From Tissierella simiarum (GTDB lineage Bacteria; Bacillota; Clostridia; Tissierellales; Tissierellaceae), in contig NZ_JAHLPM010000024.1 of assembly GCF_018917865.1 (NCBI RefSeq), positions 1-39,539 of the forward strand: DNA of 39,539 nucleotides. Reading direction: 5' to 3'. The notes beneath the pieces are model-generated. The model had not been told where the DNA came from and did no database searches. It saw only the letters and a program-made list of their open reading frames with translations. The position numbers and the translations under genes were made by a program. The first letter of the stretch is position 1, and every line of letters starts with the position of its first letter. Positions 17,802 through 26,405 of the stretch are shown here, one piece after another.

Positions 17802-18634
17802 AGTCCCCCACCTCCTCCTTCTTTATCTTTATCAAATTTAGAAGTAATGGCCATTGTTATTAAAATAAATATCATCAGTATTATAGACATTGATGATCCA
17901 AAATGCCAATCTCCTGTCCATAAAAATTGTTGTTCTACTACATTACCAATAAGAGTATATTTATTTCCTCCTAGTAATCTTGATATAACGAAAGTACTAA
18001 CCGCTGGTATAAACACCATAGTAATTCCTGTGATAATTCCGGGTACACTTAAAGGAAGAATAACTTTCATAAAAACCTTTAGCTTATTAGCTCCTAAATC
18101 TTCTGCTGCCTCTATAAGACTTTTATCTATTTTAATTAAAACTGAATAAATTGGCAAAACCATAAATGGTAAAAAGTTATAAACCATACCTAGTAAAACA
18201 GCCTTATCATTATACATTAAATTTAAAGGCTGGAAACCTAATTTGGTTACTATATAATTAACAAATCCGTTTTTACCCAATAATGTTAACCATGCATAAG
18301 TTCTAAGTAAAAAATTCATCCACATTGGAATTACAAACATTAATATCATCATGTTTCTTTTCTTAATTTTTTCTTTAGATATTATCATCGCCATTGGATA
18401 TCCTAAAATTAAACAAATAACTGTAGATATTAATGCTAAATTAACAGATCTTCCTAATACTTTTAAATAAACCGGAGTAAAAAATCTTTTGAAGTTATCA
18501 AGACTAAATTTAAATGTACTAATATTTTGGCTGTCGCCAGTTGTTATTGAAAAAAATAAAATTAAAAAAAGTGGGATTACAATAAATATCCCCATCCAAA
18601 GGATATAAGGATAGGAGGTCCTTTTCATTTTCAT
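17795..18634 (-). CDS. potB: Polyamine ABC transporter permease PotB
   Basis: 279 residues, six membrane segments, with the EAA loop AAEDLGANKLKVFMKVILPL. The start ATG at 18634 shares one base with the potA stop (TAATG). The C-terminus EGGGGGLW is low-complexity because it is encoded by the purine-rich ribosome site of potC. It works as the channel partner of PotC. Confidence 0.95.
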   Translation of the reverse strand: MKMKRTSYPYILWMGIFIVIPLFLILFFSITTGDSQNISTFKFSLDNFKRFFTPVYLKVLGRSVNLALISTVICLILGYPMAMIISKEKIKKRNMMILMFVIPMWMNFLLRTYAWLTLLGKNGFVNYIVTKLGFQPLNLMYNDKAVLLGMVYNFLPFMVLPIYSVLIKIDKSLIEAAEDLGANKLKVFMKVILPLSVPGIITGITMVFIPAVSTFVISRLLGGNKYTLIGNVVEQQFLWTGDWHFGSSMSIILMIFILITMAITSKFDKDKEGGGGGLW

Positions 18635-19680
18635 TATTCTCTCACCTTCTTCATTATGTGAATATTTTCAGGAGATACATTCATTCCTATTATAGTATCA
18701 ATAGGTTTCATTATAGTACTATGTATCATCCATTCTGTATCCTCACTTTTGGCTATCATCTCATAGTGTACTCCTTTAAATGTAACAGAAGTAACTTTGC
18801 CCTTAAGCATACCATCTTCTGGTCTAACTATCTCTAAATCTTCTGGTCTAATAACAACATCTACTTTTTCATTTTTTTCAAAGCCCTTATCTACACAATT
18901 ATTAATTTTCCCACAAAATTCAACTAAAAAATCTTCATGCATAATACCATCTACAATATTGCTTTCCCCTATAAATTTAGCTACAAAAGCATTTTTAGGT
19001 TCATTATATATATCAACAGGTGTGCCTATTTGTTGTATTACTCCTTTGTCCATAACCACTATAGTGTCTGACATAGTAAGAGCTTCCTCTTGATCATGAG
19101 TAACATAGATGAAAGTAATTCCTACTCTTTTCTGCATATTTTTAAGTTCAATTTGCATATCTTTTCTAAGTTTTAAATCTAAAGCTCCCAAAGGTTCATC
19201 CAATAGAAGAACTTTCGGTTCATTCACTAATGCTCTAGCTATAGCTACTCTTTGTTGTTGTCCTCCACTTAATGAATCTATAGAACGATTTTCAAAACCT
19301 TGTAAATTTACAAGCCTTAGCATCTCTTTTACTCTTTTACTTATTTCATCATTTGATATTTTCTTTATTTTTAATCCAAAAGCAATGTTATCAAATATAT
19401 CCATGTGAGGAAAAAGAGCATATTTTTGAAAAACAGTATTTATTTGTCTTTTATAAGGCGGTACCTCTGTTATATCCTTACCTTCAAATATGACTTTTCC
19501 TTCTGTAGGTTGCTCAAATCCTCCAATAATCCTAAGGGTTGTTGTTTTTCCGCATCCACTAGGACCTAATAAGGTTAGAAACTCATTTTTTCTAATATAA
19601 AGATTTATATCATTAAGTACAGTAACATCATTATATTCTTTTGAAATGTTTTTTAAATCAACTGCATAGTTTTTTTCCAA
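18634..19680 (-). CDS. potA: Polyamine ABC transporter ATPase PotA
   Basis: 348 residues. Walker [12 protein letters not shown] (39-46 core), Q-loop QKYALFPHM, signature LSGGQQQR (137-144), Walker B VLLLDE and H-loop VTHDQEEA; a C-terminal TOBE regulatory domain follows 240. It energises PotBC. It starts with TTG at 19680 after a run of G residues, 22 bp downstream of the regulator stop, so it is the second gene of the operon. Confidence 0.95.
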   Translation of the reverse strand: MEKNYAVDLKNISKEYNDVTVLNDINLYIRKNEFLTLLGPSGCGKTTTLRIIGGFEQPTEGKVIFEGKDITEVPPYKRQINTVFQKYALFPHMDIFDNIAFGLKIKKISNDEISKRVKEMLRLVNLQGFENRSIDSLSGGQQQRVAIARALVNEPKVLLLDEPLGALDLKLRKDMQIELKNMQKRVGITFIYVTHDQEEALTMSDTIVVMDKGVIQQIGTPVDIYNEPKNAFVAKFIGESNIVDGIMHEDFLVEFCGKINNCVDKGFEKNEKVDVVIRPEDLEIVRPEDGMLKGKVTSVTFKGVHYEMIAKSEDTEWMIHSTIMKPIDTIIGMNVSPENIHIMKKVRE

Positions 19681-19702
19681 TTATAAACCCCCCTTATTAC
19701 TT

Positions 19703-20242
19703 CTAAAAACTTGGTGGCGTGCTCACCCAAACAATAGTTGCTTTTGTTTTTCCTGCATTTGAGATATAATGATTGGCATTGGCTTTATAATAAAAACTTT
19801 CTCCTTTTTTAACTTTATGTTTCTCACTACCTATATGAATAAAGATATTTCCACTTACTACATAACCAAACTCTTCACCTTCGTGTGGAGAATCTTCTTT
19901 TGATCTTCCTTCTGGTTCTAATTCTATAAGTATTGGTTCCATAACATTTTTTTGTGCATTAGGTATTATCCACTTTAAAGTATATTTTAATTCTTCATTC
20001 TCAGTTTCAAAGGCATCATCTTTTGAAAAAACAATCTTCTCATCTTCAATTTCATTAAAAAAATCCTTCAAATTAGTTCCCAATCCTTCTAATATGTCTA
20101 CCAATGTAGCAATAGAAGGAGAGGTCAAATCTCTTTCTAGTTGAGAAATAAATCCTTTAGTTAACTCACATCTATCTGCTAATTCTTCTTGAGTCAAAGA
20201 ATTCTGAGTCCTAAGTCTCTTAATTTTTTCACCAATTTTCAT
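19703..20242 (-). CDS. XRE-cupin transcriptional regulator of the pot operon (PuuR-like)
   Basis: 179 residues. Helix-turn-helix at about 5-60 (RTQNSLTQEELADRCELT, then GFISQLERDLTSPS) and a cupin domain at about 108-176 (EGEEFGYVVSGNIFIHIG). This fusion is typical of regulators such as PuuR that sense polyamines or related small molecules. It is the first gene of the potABCD operon and preceded by a strong promoter and inverted repeats, which argues for autoregulation. The effector is not known from sequence. ATG at 20242 with AGGAGG. Confidence 0.93.
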   Translation of the reverse strand: MKIGEKIKRLRTQNSLTQEELADRCELTKGFISQLERDLTSPSIATLVDILEGLGTNLKDFFNEIEDEKIVFSKDDAFETENEELKYTLKWIIPNAQKNVMEPILIELEPEGRSKEDSPHEGEEFGYVVSGNIFIHIGSEKHKVKKGESFYYKANANHYISNAGKTKATIVWVSTPPSF

Positions 20243-20254
20243 AGAGTTCCTCCT

Positions 20255-20300
20255 GTTTAAACTAATTATATATTAAACCCTTTGTTTATAATTACTAAAC
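20255..20300 (-). promoter_or_regulatory. Candidate operator repeats of the pot regulator
   Basis: Two inverted repeats lie in the leader: GTTTA-N7-TAAAC at 20284-20300, and GTTTAAAC through TTAAAC at 20255-20278. They share the arms GTTTA/TAAAC, and could bind the XRE-cupin regulator downstream of the start site. Inference from position and symmetry. Confidence 0.45.
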
Positions 20301-20318
20301 TTTCTTGGTAACTATCAT

Positions 20319-20348
20319 ATTATAGCTAAAAATAACGGTAAAAGTCAA
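20319..20348 (-). promoter_or_regulatory. Promoter of the regulator-potABCD operon
   Basis: On the minus strand TTGACT at 20348-20343, an 18-bp spacer and TATAAT at 20324-20319. Near-perfect sigma-A type. The start is expected near 20312, giving a leader of about 70 nt. Confidence 0.75.
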
Positions 20349-20453
20349 TATGTTTTTTAAAATTTATTTAAATATTTAATCCCTCTAAATTACAAGCCTA
20401 TGGAAGTTTTCTGAAAATTATAAGTTTAATATATAAATCTTTTTACTTAATAT

Positions 20454-20482
20454 AAAAAACCAGTATCAATTACTGGTTTTTT
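20454..20482 (-). terminator. Terminator of the LemA-TPM operon
   Basis: Perfect 12-bp arms AAAAAACCAGTA and TACTGGTTTTTT, loop 5 nt; placed 24 bp past the TPM stop codon. Confidence 0.85.
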
Positions 20483-20505
20483 CAAAATTTATATTATTTT
20501 TTATA

Positions 20506-21285
20506 TTACCATTTTCCTCCAGCCCCTCCTCCTCCAGAGCGACCTCCTCCTCCAGAAGATCTACCACTACCTCTTGATGAATTTCCTCTATAGCCACTTC
20601 CTCCAGATCCTCTTAATAGAGAATAAGTAATCCATCCATTAAAAAATCTAAAATCAATAAATAGAAAAATTATAATCCCTACTACCAACATTATTTTACC
20701 AAAGGAATTAAAAACACTAAATTGTCCTCTTGTGTCTCCAAAGTCGTATAAATCCTCATCAATTTTATCCCGATTTAGATTTACATCATACTCTTTTTCA
20801 ATATTATTTAATATTTCATTAAATCCCGCTAATATTCCTTGGGAAAATTCTCCATCTGCAAAATAAGGGATTATTGAGTCATTAATTATTCTACCTATTT
20901 TACTATCAGGAAGAGCTCCTTCTAATCCATATCCTACTTCAATCCATATTTCTCTGTCATTAGGTACTATTAAAACGAGTAGACCATTATCATATTCCCT
21001 GCTGCCAATCTTCCACTTTTCAAATAATTTAGTAGCATATGAATTTATATCCATATTTTCAAGAGAATCCACTGCCGCTACTACCACTTGAGCACCAGTC
21101 TTTTTATAAAGCATCTTATTTGTCTCTATTATATAATTTTCCAAATTACTATCTATAATATTTGTTTCATCATAGACATAAAATGAGTAACTAGGTTCTG
21201 GCAACTTATAACTAATTCCATAAACATTACTAGTTAGAAGTACTATGATACAAAGAATAATAAAACTTATCTTATTCTTTTTCAT
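20506..21285 (-). CDS. TPM-domain membrane protein with Gly-rich tail (YgcG family)
   Basis: 259 residues. Signal peptide 1-23, TPM (YgcG/TPM_phosphatase) domain about 33-165 with VYDETNIID, WKIGSREYDNGLLVLI and VGYGLEGALPDSKIGRI, transmembrane segment about 197-212, then a Gly/Ser-rich tail (SSGGGGRSGGGGAGGKW). Family members are proposed phosphatases or protease-adaptor-like factors in the membrane; the activity here is unknown. It is 11 bp downstream of lemA, a frequent gene pair in bacteria. Confidence 0.92.
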   Translation of the reverse strand: MKKNKISFIILCIIVLLTSNVYGISYKLPEPSYSFYVYDETNIIDSNLENYIIETNKMLYKKTGAQVVVAAVDSLENMDINSYATKLFEKWKIGSREYDNGLLVLIVPNDREIWIEVGYGLEGALPDSKIGRIINDSIIPYFADGEFSQGILAGFNEILNNIEKEYDVNLNRDKIDEDLYDFGDTRGQFSVFNSFGKIMLVVGIIIFLFIDFRFFNGWITYSLLRGSGGSGYRGNSSRGSGRSSGGGGRSGGGGAGGKW

Positions 21286-21296
21286 TTAAACACCTC

Positions 21297-21851
21297 TTAA
21301 AAATTAACTTCTGGTACTTCTGCATCTTTTTGGTTTATTTCAAAATATTGTCTCTTTTCAAATCCTAAAACCTTAGCCATAACATTGGTAGGAAATCTTC
21401 TTATGGTAGTATTAAAAGCTTTAACTGAATCATTATATCTCATTCTTTCTGTAGCAATCCTATTTTCTGTTCCAGATAATTCAAATTGTAACTCTGTAAA
21501 ATTTTGATTGGCTTTCAATTCTGGATAATTTTCCACTACTGCATATAATTTTGTTAAAGCCGTATTTAATCCTTCATTAGCCTGAGCATATTCTTCAGGA
21601 GTTTTAGCTTCTGTAAATCTACTTCTAGCTTCTGTTATACCTACTAATACTTCCTTTTCATGGCTAGCATAACCTTTTACTGTGTTCACAAGATTTGGTA
21701 TTAAATCTGCTCTACGCTTTAATACATTTTCAACTTGAGCCCATGCACTGTCTACATTCTCGTCTAATACAGCTAACTTATTATAAGTTCCTGCAAACAA
21801 TGCTACTAATAATACTACTACTCCAAGAATTACTATGAATTTTCCTTTCAT
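21297..21851 (-). CDS. lemA: LemA family membrane protein
   Basis: 184 residues from the ATG at 21851, which has AGGAGG 6 bp upstream; a start 45 bp earlier would be in front of that site. One N-terminal transmembrane helix (about 4-24) then a long cytoplasmic or exterior four-helix LemA domain: YNKLAVLDENVDSAWAQVEN, LKRRADLIPNLVNTVKGY and TERMRYNDSVKAFN. LemA proteins usually sit beside TPM proteins and their exact function is unclear. Co-transcribed with the TPM gene. Confidence 0.93.
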   Translation of the reverse strand: MKGKFIVILGVVVLLVALFAGTYNKLAVLDENVDSAWAQVENVLKRRADLIPNLVNTVKGYASHEKEVLVGITEARSRFTEAKTPEEYAQANEGLNTALTKLYAVVENYPELKANQNFTELQFELSGTENRIATERMRYNDSVKAFNTTIRRFPTNVMAKVLGFEKRQYFEINQKDAEVPEVNF

Positions 21852-21943
21852 TGCCATCCTCCTTTTTTTGTCTTTACTATATATAATACTACCCATTAAT
21901 TATAATATCTACACTTAAATAAATCTATGAGTATTATCAAATA

Positions 21944-21967
21944 AAAAAGCTGGTCTCCCAGCTTTTT
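21944..21967 (-). terminator. Terminator of the TetR-radical SAM operon
   Basis: Arms AAAAAGCTGG and CCAGCTTTTT with a 4-nt loop; overlaps the radical SAM stop codon by two bases. Confidence 0.8.
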
Positions 21968-23339
21968 AATTATAAGCACCTTCTTTACATTCTTTATTTT
22001 CCAAGTGTTCTGCCCAAAGTCTATCAGCAGTTTCAGCCCATTCTTTAGACACTTCTTCTGTTTTAGCCGTCAATTCTTCTACTTCTTCTCTATCAATAGG
22101 TTGAGTGGAGTGAGCATTAGCCCTCTTGACCATTTCTCTTAATTTTTCTGGATTATCTAATAGTGGACAAGGTCTTAAATGATTTTCATTAAAAGGCTGC
22201 ATATCTCTATAAGCTTTAAAAATAGGAGATTGCAATGCTTTAATTAAACTCACCTCTTTAATATTCACATTGGAATAATGTATAAAAGCACAAGGCTCTA
22301 CATCTCCATTAGCATTAATATGAAGATAATTCTTTCCTCCTGCTATGCATCCGTCTACGTATTCTCCATCATTCCAGAAATCCATTATAAATATTGGTTT
22401 TTCTTTTCTTAATTCTCTAATTTTATGATACATATACTCTCTTTGTTCTGAAGTTACCATTAAATCTGTAACTGCATCTTTCCCTATAGGTACATAAGTA
22501 AAATACCAACCAAACATACAACCTTTATCTATTAAAAAATCTAAATACTCTTCAGAACCAACAGATTCGGTGTTATACTTATGATAACAGGTTGAAAATC
22601 CAAAGATAACACCTTCCCTTTTCAATAAATCCATTGCTTCCATTACTTTATTATAAGTTCCCTTACCCCTTCTCATATCTGTTTCATTTTCAAAACCTTC
22701 TACACTAATAGCTAATCCAAAGTTTCCTAACTCCCCAAGTTTTTTTGCAAAATTTTCATCTACTAAAGTAGCATTAGTAAAAGAAAGGAATGAACAATCA
22801 TTATGTTTTTCTGCTAACTTAATTAAATCCTCTTTACGAACTAGAGGCTCTCCACCAGAATAAATATACATATATATCCCTAGTTCTTTCCCTTCTCTAA
22901 TTATCCTATCAAGAGTTTCATAGGTTAATGAATCTGTCTTATCATATTCTGAAGCCCAACAACCAGTACATTTTAAGTTACAAGCACTTGTTGGATCCAT
23001 TAATATTGCCCAAGGTATATTACAATCATGTTTTTTCTTCATCTTATCTTGAATAGGTATCCCTACAATGCCAGAATTTATCATATAATTAATCATAAAG
23101 TTTTTCCTAGAACTTGGTGACAATTCATCAAAAAATCTTTCCATTAGTTGATACCAGTTACTATCTTTATCATTTACAATGTCTTTAAAGTTTTCTAAAT
23201 GCTTCTTATGATTCTCTCTTGTTATTATTTTTTCTGACCAATCTAGTAATTTATTTAAATTTTCCATTGGATTTTTTTCAATATATTTTAATCCTTCGTT
23301 CACGACCTTTGTACTAATATATTGTTTTACAATTGCCAT
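21966..23339 (-). CDS. Radical SAM protein with SPASM-like C-terminal region, unknown substrate
   Basis: 457 residues. An N-terminal 100-residue extension with no recognised motif is followed by the cluster motif CNLKCTGC (Cys120, Cys124, Cys127), the SAM-binding YSGGEPLV, and the conserved FSTCYHKYNT and PIGKD segments. Towards the end, DGCIAGGKNYLHINANGDV and EPCAFIHYSN, then LRPCPLL supply Cys residues for an auxiliary iron-sulfur cluster as in SPASM/Twitch proteins. The product is unknown. A TetR gene 15 bp upstream suggests a small inducible unit. ATG at 23339 behind AAGGGGGAT. Confidence 0.9.
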   Translation of the reverse strand: MAIVKQYISTKVVNEGLKYIEKNPMENLNKLLDWSEKIITRENHKKHLENFKDIVNDKDSNWYQLMERFFDELSPSSRKNFMINYMINSGIVGIPIQDKMKKKHDCNIPWAILMDPTSACNLKCTGCWASEYDKTDSLTYETLDRIIREGKELGIYMYIYSGGEPLVRKEDLIKLAEKHNDCSFLSFTNATLVDENFAKKLGELGNFGLAISVEGFENETDMRRGKGTYNKVMEAMDLLKREGVIFGFSTCYHKYNTESVGSEEYLDFLIDKGCMFGWYFTYVPIGKDAVTDLMVTSEQREYMYHKIRELRKEKPIFIMDFWNDGEYVDGCIAGGKNYLHINANGDVEPCAFIHYSNVNIKEVSLIKALQSPIFKAYRDMQPFNENHLRPCPLLDNPEKLREMVKRANAHSTQPIDREEVEELTAKTEEVSKEWAETADRLWAEHLENKECKEGAYN

Positions 23340-23354
23340 AAATATCCCCCTTTA

Positions 23355-23942
23355 CTAGACTCTTAATCCATCTAAAAGAACATTAAATGAATCAAGCCTC
23401 CTTCTAGCTTCCTGAAGGTTAGAGGTTCTTTGGAGAGTAAAAGTTTCAATAAAATTATAAATAGTTTCTGCCATACTTTCACTATCGATTTGTTTGATTT
23501 CTTTCTCATTAATTCCTTCTATAATTAGATCATTTATTACTACCTTTAAGTCCTTAGAATAACTTCTAAGTTTTTCTAGGGTCTCATTTTCTTCTCTTTT
23601 TAATACTAGCCATATTTCTACCAATAATATAAATGTATTGTTGTTGCCATTTTCTTTAGTCAATAGATGGACTATTTCTTGTAATTTTTCTATGAAAGTT
23701 AGATCATTATTTGCTTTAATTCCCTCTACCTCTGCCTTAATTTCTTCCAAAGTACTTCCTAAAGTATGATAAAATATTTCATCTTTATTTTTAAAATACT
23801 GGTAAATTGTAGTCCTTCCCATGCCACATTTATTGGATATGTGGGATAAATTAGTATTGTAATATCCTTTTTTCTCAAAAACTAATTTAGCTTTTTTAAT
23901 TATCTCTTTTTTCTTCTCTTCATAGTCAACTATTTTAGGCAA
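23355..23942 (-). CDS. TetR-family transcriptional regulator
   Basis: 195 residues starting with TTG at 23942 behind AGGGGGAT. The N-terminal helix-turn-helix reads KKGYYNTNLSHISNKCGMGR and TTIYQYFKNKDEIFY, standard for TetR; the C-terminal half is a ligand domain of unknown specificity. It precedes the radical SAM gene by 15 bp in one operon, and a perfect palindrome covers the -35 box upstream. Repression of this operon by its own product is therefore likely (inference). Confidence 0.93.
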   Translation of the reverse strand: MPKIVDYEEKKKEIIKKAKLVFEKKGYYNTNLSHISNKCGMGRTTIYQYFKNKDEIFYHTLGSTLEEIKAEVEGIKANNDLTFIEKLQEIVHLLTKENGNNNTFILLVEIWLVLKREENETLEKLRSYSKDLKVVINDLIIEGINEKEIKQIDSESMAETIYNFIETFTLQRTSNLQEARRRLDSFNVLLDGLRV

Positions 23943-23993
23943 TTGTTTACTATCCCCCTTTCTTTTTATAATACTAAAATTTGCCTTTACTAC

Positions 23994-24021
23994 ATTTTAT
24001 CATAATCGACACTAGTGTCAA
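23994..24021 (-). promoter_or_regulatory. Promoter with overlapping TetR-type operator
   Basis: On the minus strand TTGACA at 24021-24016, 16-bp spacer, TAAAAT at 23999-23994. The 12-bp perfect palindrome GACACTAGTGTC at 24008-24019 overlaps the -35 box. Position and symmetry fit a repressor site for the TetR protein encoded just downstream. Confidence 0.7.
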
Positions 24022-24030
24022 TAAAAAAAC

Positions 24031-24051
24031 AGGAGAAACTTATTTTCTCCT
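24031..24051 (-). terminator. Terminator of the LUD-desulfurase-thiI operon
   Basis: Arms AGGAGAAA and TTTCTCCT, 5-nt loop, followed on the minus strand by GTTTTTTTA; 9 bp past the thiI stop. Confidence 0.8.
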
Positions 24052-24059
24052 TATTTCTT

Positions 24060-25226
24060 TTAGTCTATTGTGTACACTTCCATTCTTTCAATTGCATTGT
24101 CCACTAATTCTTCTACGTTTAAGGCACTTTCTGATACTTCTATATCTTGAAGTTTTGGTCTTGTCACTGGATGTTTTGGTAAAAATACAGTGCAGCAATC
24201 TTCAAAAGGTAAAATAGAAGTTTCAAAGGTTTCAATATCTTTAGCTATATCTATTATTTCTACCTTATCTAGTCCAATTAAAGGTCTTAATATAGGTAAG
24301 TTTACTGCTGCATTTGTTACACTAATTCCGTTAATAGTCTGACTAGCTACTTGCCCCAAACTTTCCCCTGTTATTAGAGCATTCATTCCATTTTTTATAG
24401 CTATCTTTTCTGCAATTCTCATCATAAATCTTCTAGATAATATTGTCATTTCATCTTCAGGACATTTTGCATTTATTGATTTTTGTATATCTAAAACATT
24501 TACACTGTACATGGTAATTTTTCCAGTATATCTAGATAATATTTGTGCTAAGCTTTTAACCTTATCTTCTGCTCTTTCACTTGTAAAAGGATAACTATGG
24601 TAATGAATACAGCTAATTTCAACTCCTCTTTTAGCCATTAAAAATCCAGCTACTGGGCTATCAATACCTCCAGAGAGTAATAGTAATCCCTTACCATTTG
24701 TACCAATAGGTAATCCGCCATATCCTTTTATTTTATCTATATATATATAACAATTTTGTTTTATGTCAATATATAAATAAACATCAGGATTATGAACATC
24801 AACCTTTAAGTCATTAAAATTAGTTAAAATTACTCCTCCCATTTGTCGAGAAATTTCAGGAGATTTAATTGGAAATTTTTTATCCGCTCTGTTGGTTTCT
24901 ACTTTGAAAGTAGAAACATCTCCTCTATTTACTCTATCCTTCATTATTTCTATTGAAGCTTTAGCGACTTCATCCATATCTTTTTCAACTCTTATACAGG
25001 GACTAATATATACTAGACCAAACACTTTTTTTAATCGATTTATCATTTGGGGAAAGTGAATTTCTTCTGCTTCTATATAAATCTTTCCTTGTTCTTTATA
25101 TATTTTATTATATCCAATATCTTTTATTACTTTTTTCATCTGACTAATTAACTGATTTTCAAAATACTTTCTATTTAAACCTTTTAAAGCAATTTCTCCT
25201 AAACTTACACTTAGAACTTTATCCAC
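24060..25226 (-). CDS. thiI: tRNA 4-thiouridine synthase ThiI
   Basis: 388 residues from GTG at 25226 behind GAGGTGAT. A ferredoxin-like/THUMP RNA-binding region covers about 60-165, and the PP-loop ATPase motif SGGIDSPVAG starts at 185 (adenylates U8). The C-terminal rhodanese domain of enteric ThiI is absent, as in Gram-positive versions, so sulfur should come directly from a partner desulfurase. That partner is the NifS-like gene 4 bp upstream in the same operon. Role: s4U8 of tRNA and possibly thiamine thiazole. Confidence 0.95.
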   Translation of the reverse strand: MDKVLSVSLGEIALKGLNRKYFENQLISQMKKVIKDIGYNKIYKEQGKIYIEAEEIHFPQMINRLKKVFGLVYISPCIRVEKDMDEVAKASIEIMKDRVNRGDVSTFKVETNRADKKFPIKSPEISRQMGGVILTNFNDLKVDVHNPDVYLYIDIKQNCYIYIDKIKGYGGLPIGTNGKGLLLLSGGIDSPVAGFLMAKRGVEISCIHYHSYPFTSERAEDKVKSLAQILSRYTGKITMYSVNVLDIQKSINAKCPEDEMTILSRRFMMRIAEKIAIKNGMNALITGESLGQVASQTINGISVTNAAVNLPILRPLIGLDKVEIIDIAKDIETFETSILPFEDCCTVFLPKHPVTRPKLQDIEVSESALNVEELVDNAIERMEVYTID

Positions 25227-25230
25227 ATTA

Positions 25231-26388
25231 TCACCTCATAATAATTTGTCTAATTTCTGCTATGGAATCTTTTAATATTTGGATAGTGTAGTCAATTTCT
25301 TCTTTAGTATTTTCATAAGAAAAACATATTCTTATAGCACCCTCAATCTCTTCATTAGTTAATCCCATACTTTTTAGAACATGACTTTTCTCTGTACCTT
25401 TTGAAGAACAAGCTGAGGAAGTGGAAACATAAATTCCCTTATCTTCTAAATAGTGAAGCAATACTTCTCCTCTAATATACTTAAAGGAAATATTTAAGAT
25501 ATATGGAGACGACTCTTGGTTTAAGATCGTATTGATTTTTATGTGTTCAACTTCTTCTTGAATTCTATTTGCAAAATAAGTTTTTAACTGAAATACATGG
25601 TTGACTTCTCTTTCAAAATTAGCTCCCATTATCTTTACGGCTTCACCAAAGCCTATTATACCCGTCAAATTTTCTGTACCTGATCTAATCCCCTTCTCTT
25701 GATTGCCTCCATATACTATGGGAGAAAGATTTAATCTATCATTTATATATAAGCCTCCAATACCTTTTGGTCCGTATACTTTATGACTACTAAAAGAATA
25801 GGTATCTATATCATGATCTTTTAGACAAACCTTTATTTTTCCAAAAGACTGAATTCCATCTACATGAAGTAAAGCCTTTGATCCTAACTGTTTTAATATA
25901 TTTTTAATTTTTCCTATAGGCTCTATTGCACCCACTTCATTGTTTACATGCATAACAGATACTAATATAGTATCTTCTCTAACACTGTTCTGGAGTTCTT
26001 CCAAAGATATATATCCATATTTATCCACATTTAAATAAGTAATATCAAATCCTTTGCTCTCATAATATTTCATAGTATTTAAAACGGAAGAATGTTCTAT
26101 TCTACTAGTTATTATATGATTTCCTCTTCTAGCATATTTATTTATAATACTTTGAATTGCAATATTATTACTTTCTGTGCCTCCAGAAGTAAAATAGATT
26201 TCTCCTTTATTTACTCTTAAATAGTTGGAAATTAATTCTCTTGCTTGTTCAATTTTTTTCTCTGATTTAATTCCTAATCTATGAAGAGAAGACGGATTTC
26301 CAAAATCCTCCCGTAGACTTTCTGTAATAACATTAATAACTTCTTCTCTCGGTTTCGTTGTAGAGCAATTATCTAAATAAACTGCCAA
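25231..26388 (-). CDS. Cysteine desulfurase (NifS/IscS family), ThiI partner
   Basis: 385 residues from TTG at 26388 behind GAGGTGGT. Motifs: YLDNCSTTKP at the start, TSGGTESNN, HVDGIQSFGK, PLP lysine Lys203 in SSHKVYGPKG, and active-site Cys327 in STSSACSSKG. The enzyme converts cysteine to alanine and a persulfide. The arrangement directly before thiI matches the NifZ-ThiI pairs of Firmicutes rather than the isc/suf operon, so its main task is probably tRNA thiolation. The short loop around Cys327 is of the NifS/IscS rather than SufS type. Confidence 0.95.
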   Translation of the reverse strand: MAVYLDNCSTTKPREEVINVITESLREDFGNPSSLHRLGIKSEKKIEQARELISNYLRVNKGEIYFTSGGTESNNIAIQSIINKYARRGNHIITSRIEHSSVLNTMKYYESKGFDITYLNVDKYGYISLEELQNSVREDTILVSVMHVNNEVGAIEPIGKIKNILKQLGSKALLHVDGIQSFGKIKVCLKDHDIDTYSFSSHKVYGPKGIGGLYINDRLNLSPIVYGGNQEKGIRSGTENLTGIIGFGEAVKIMGANFEREVNHVFQLKTYFANRIQEEVEHIKINTILNQESSPYILNISFKYIRGEVLLHYLEDKGIYVSTSSACSSKGTEKSHVLKSMGLTNEEIEGAIRICFSYENTKEEIDYTIQILKDSIAEIRQIIMR

Positions 26389-26405
26389 AATACCACCTCA
26401 TCTTA

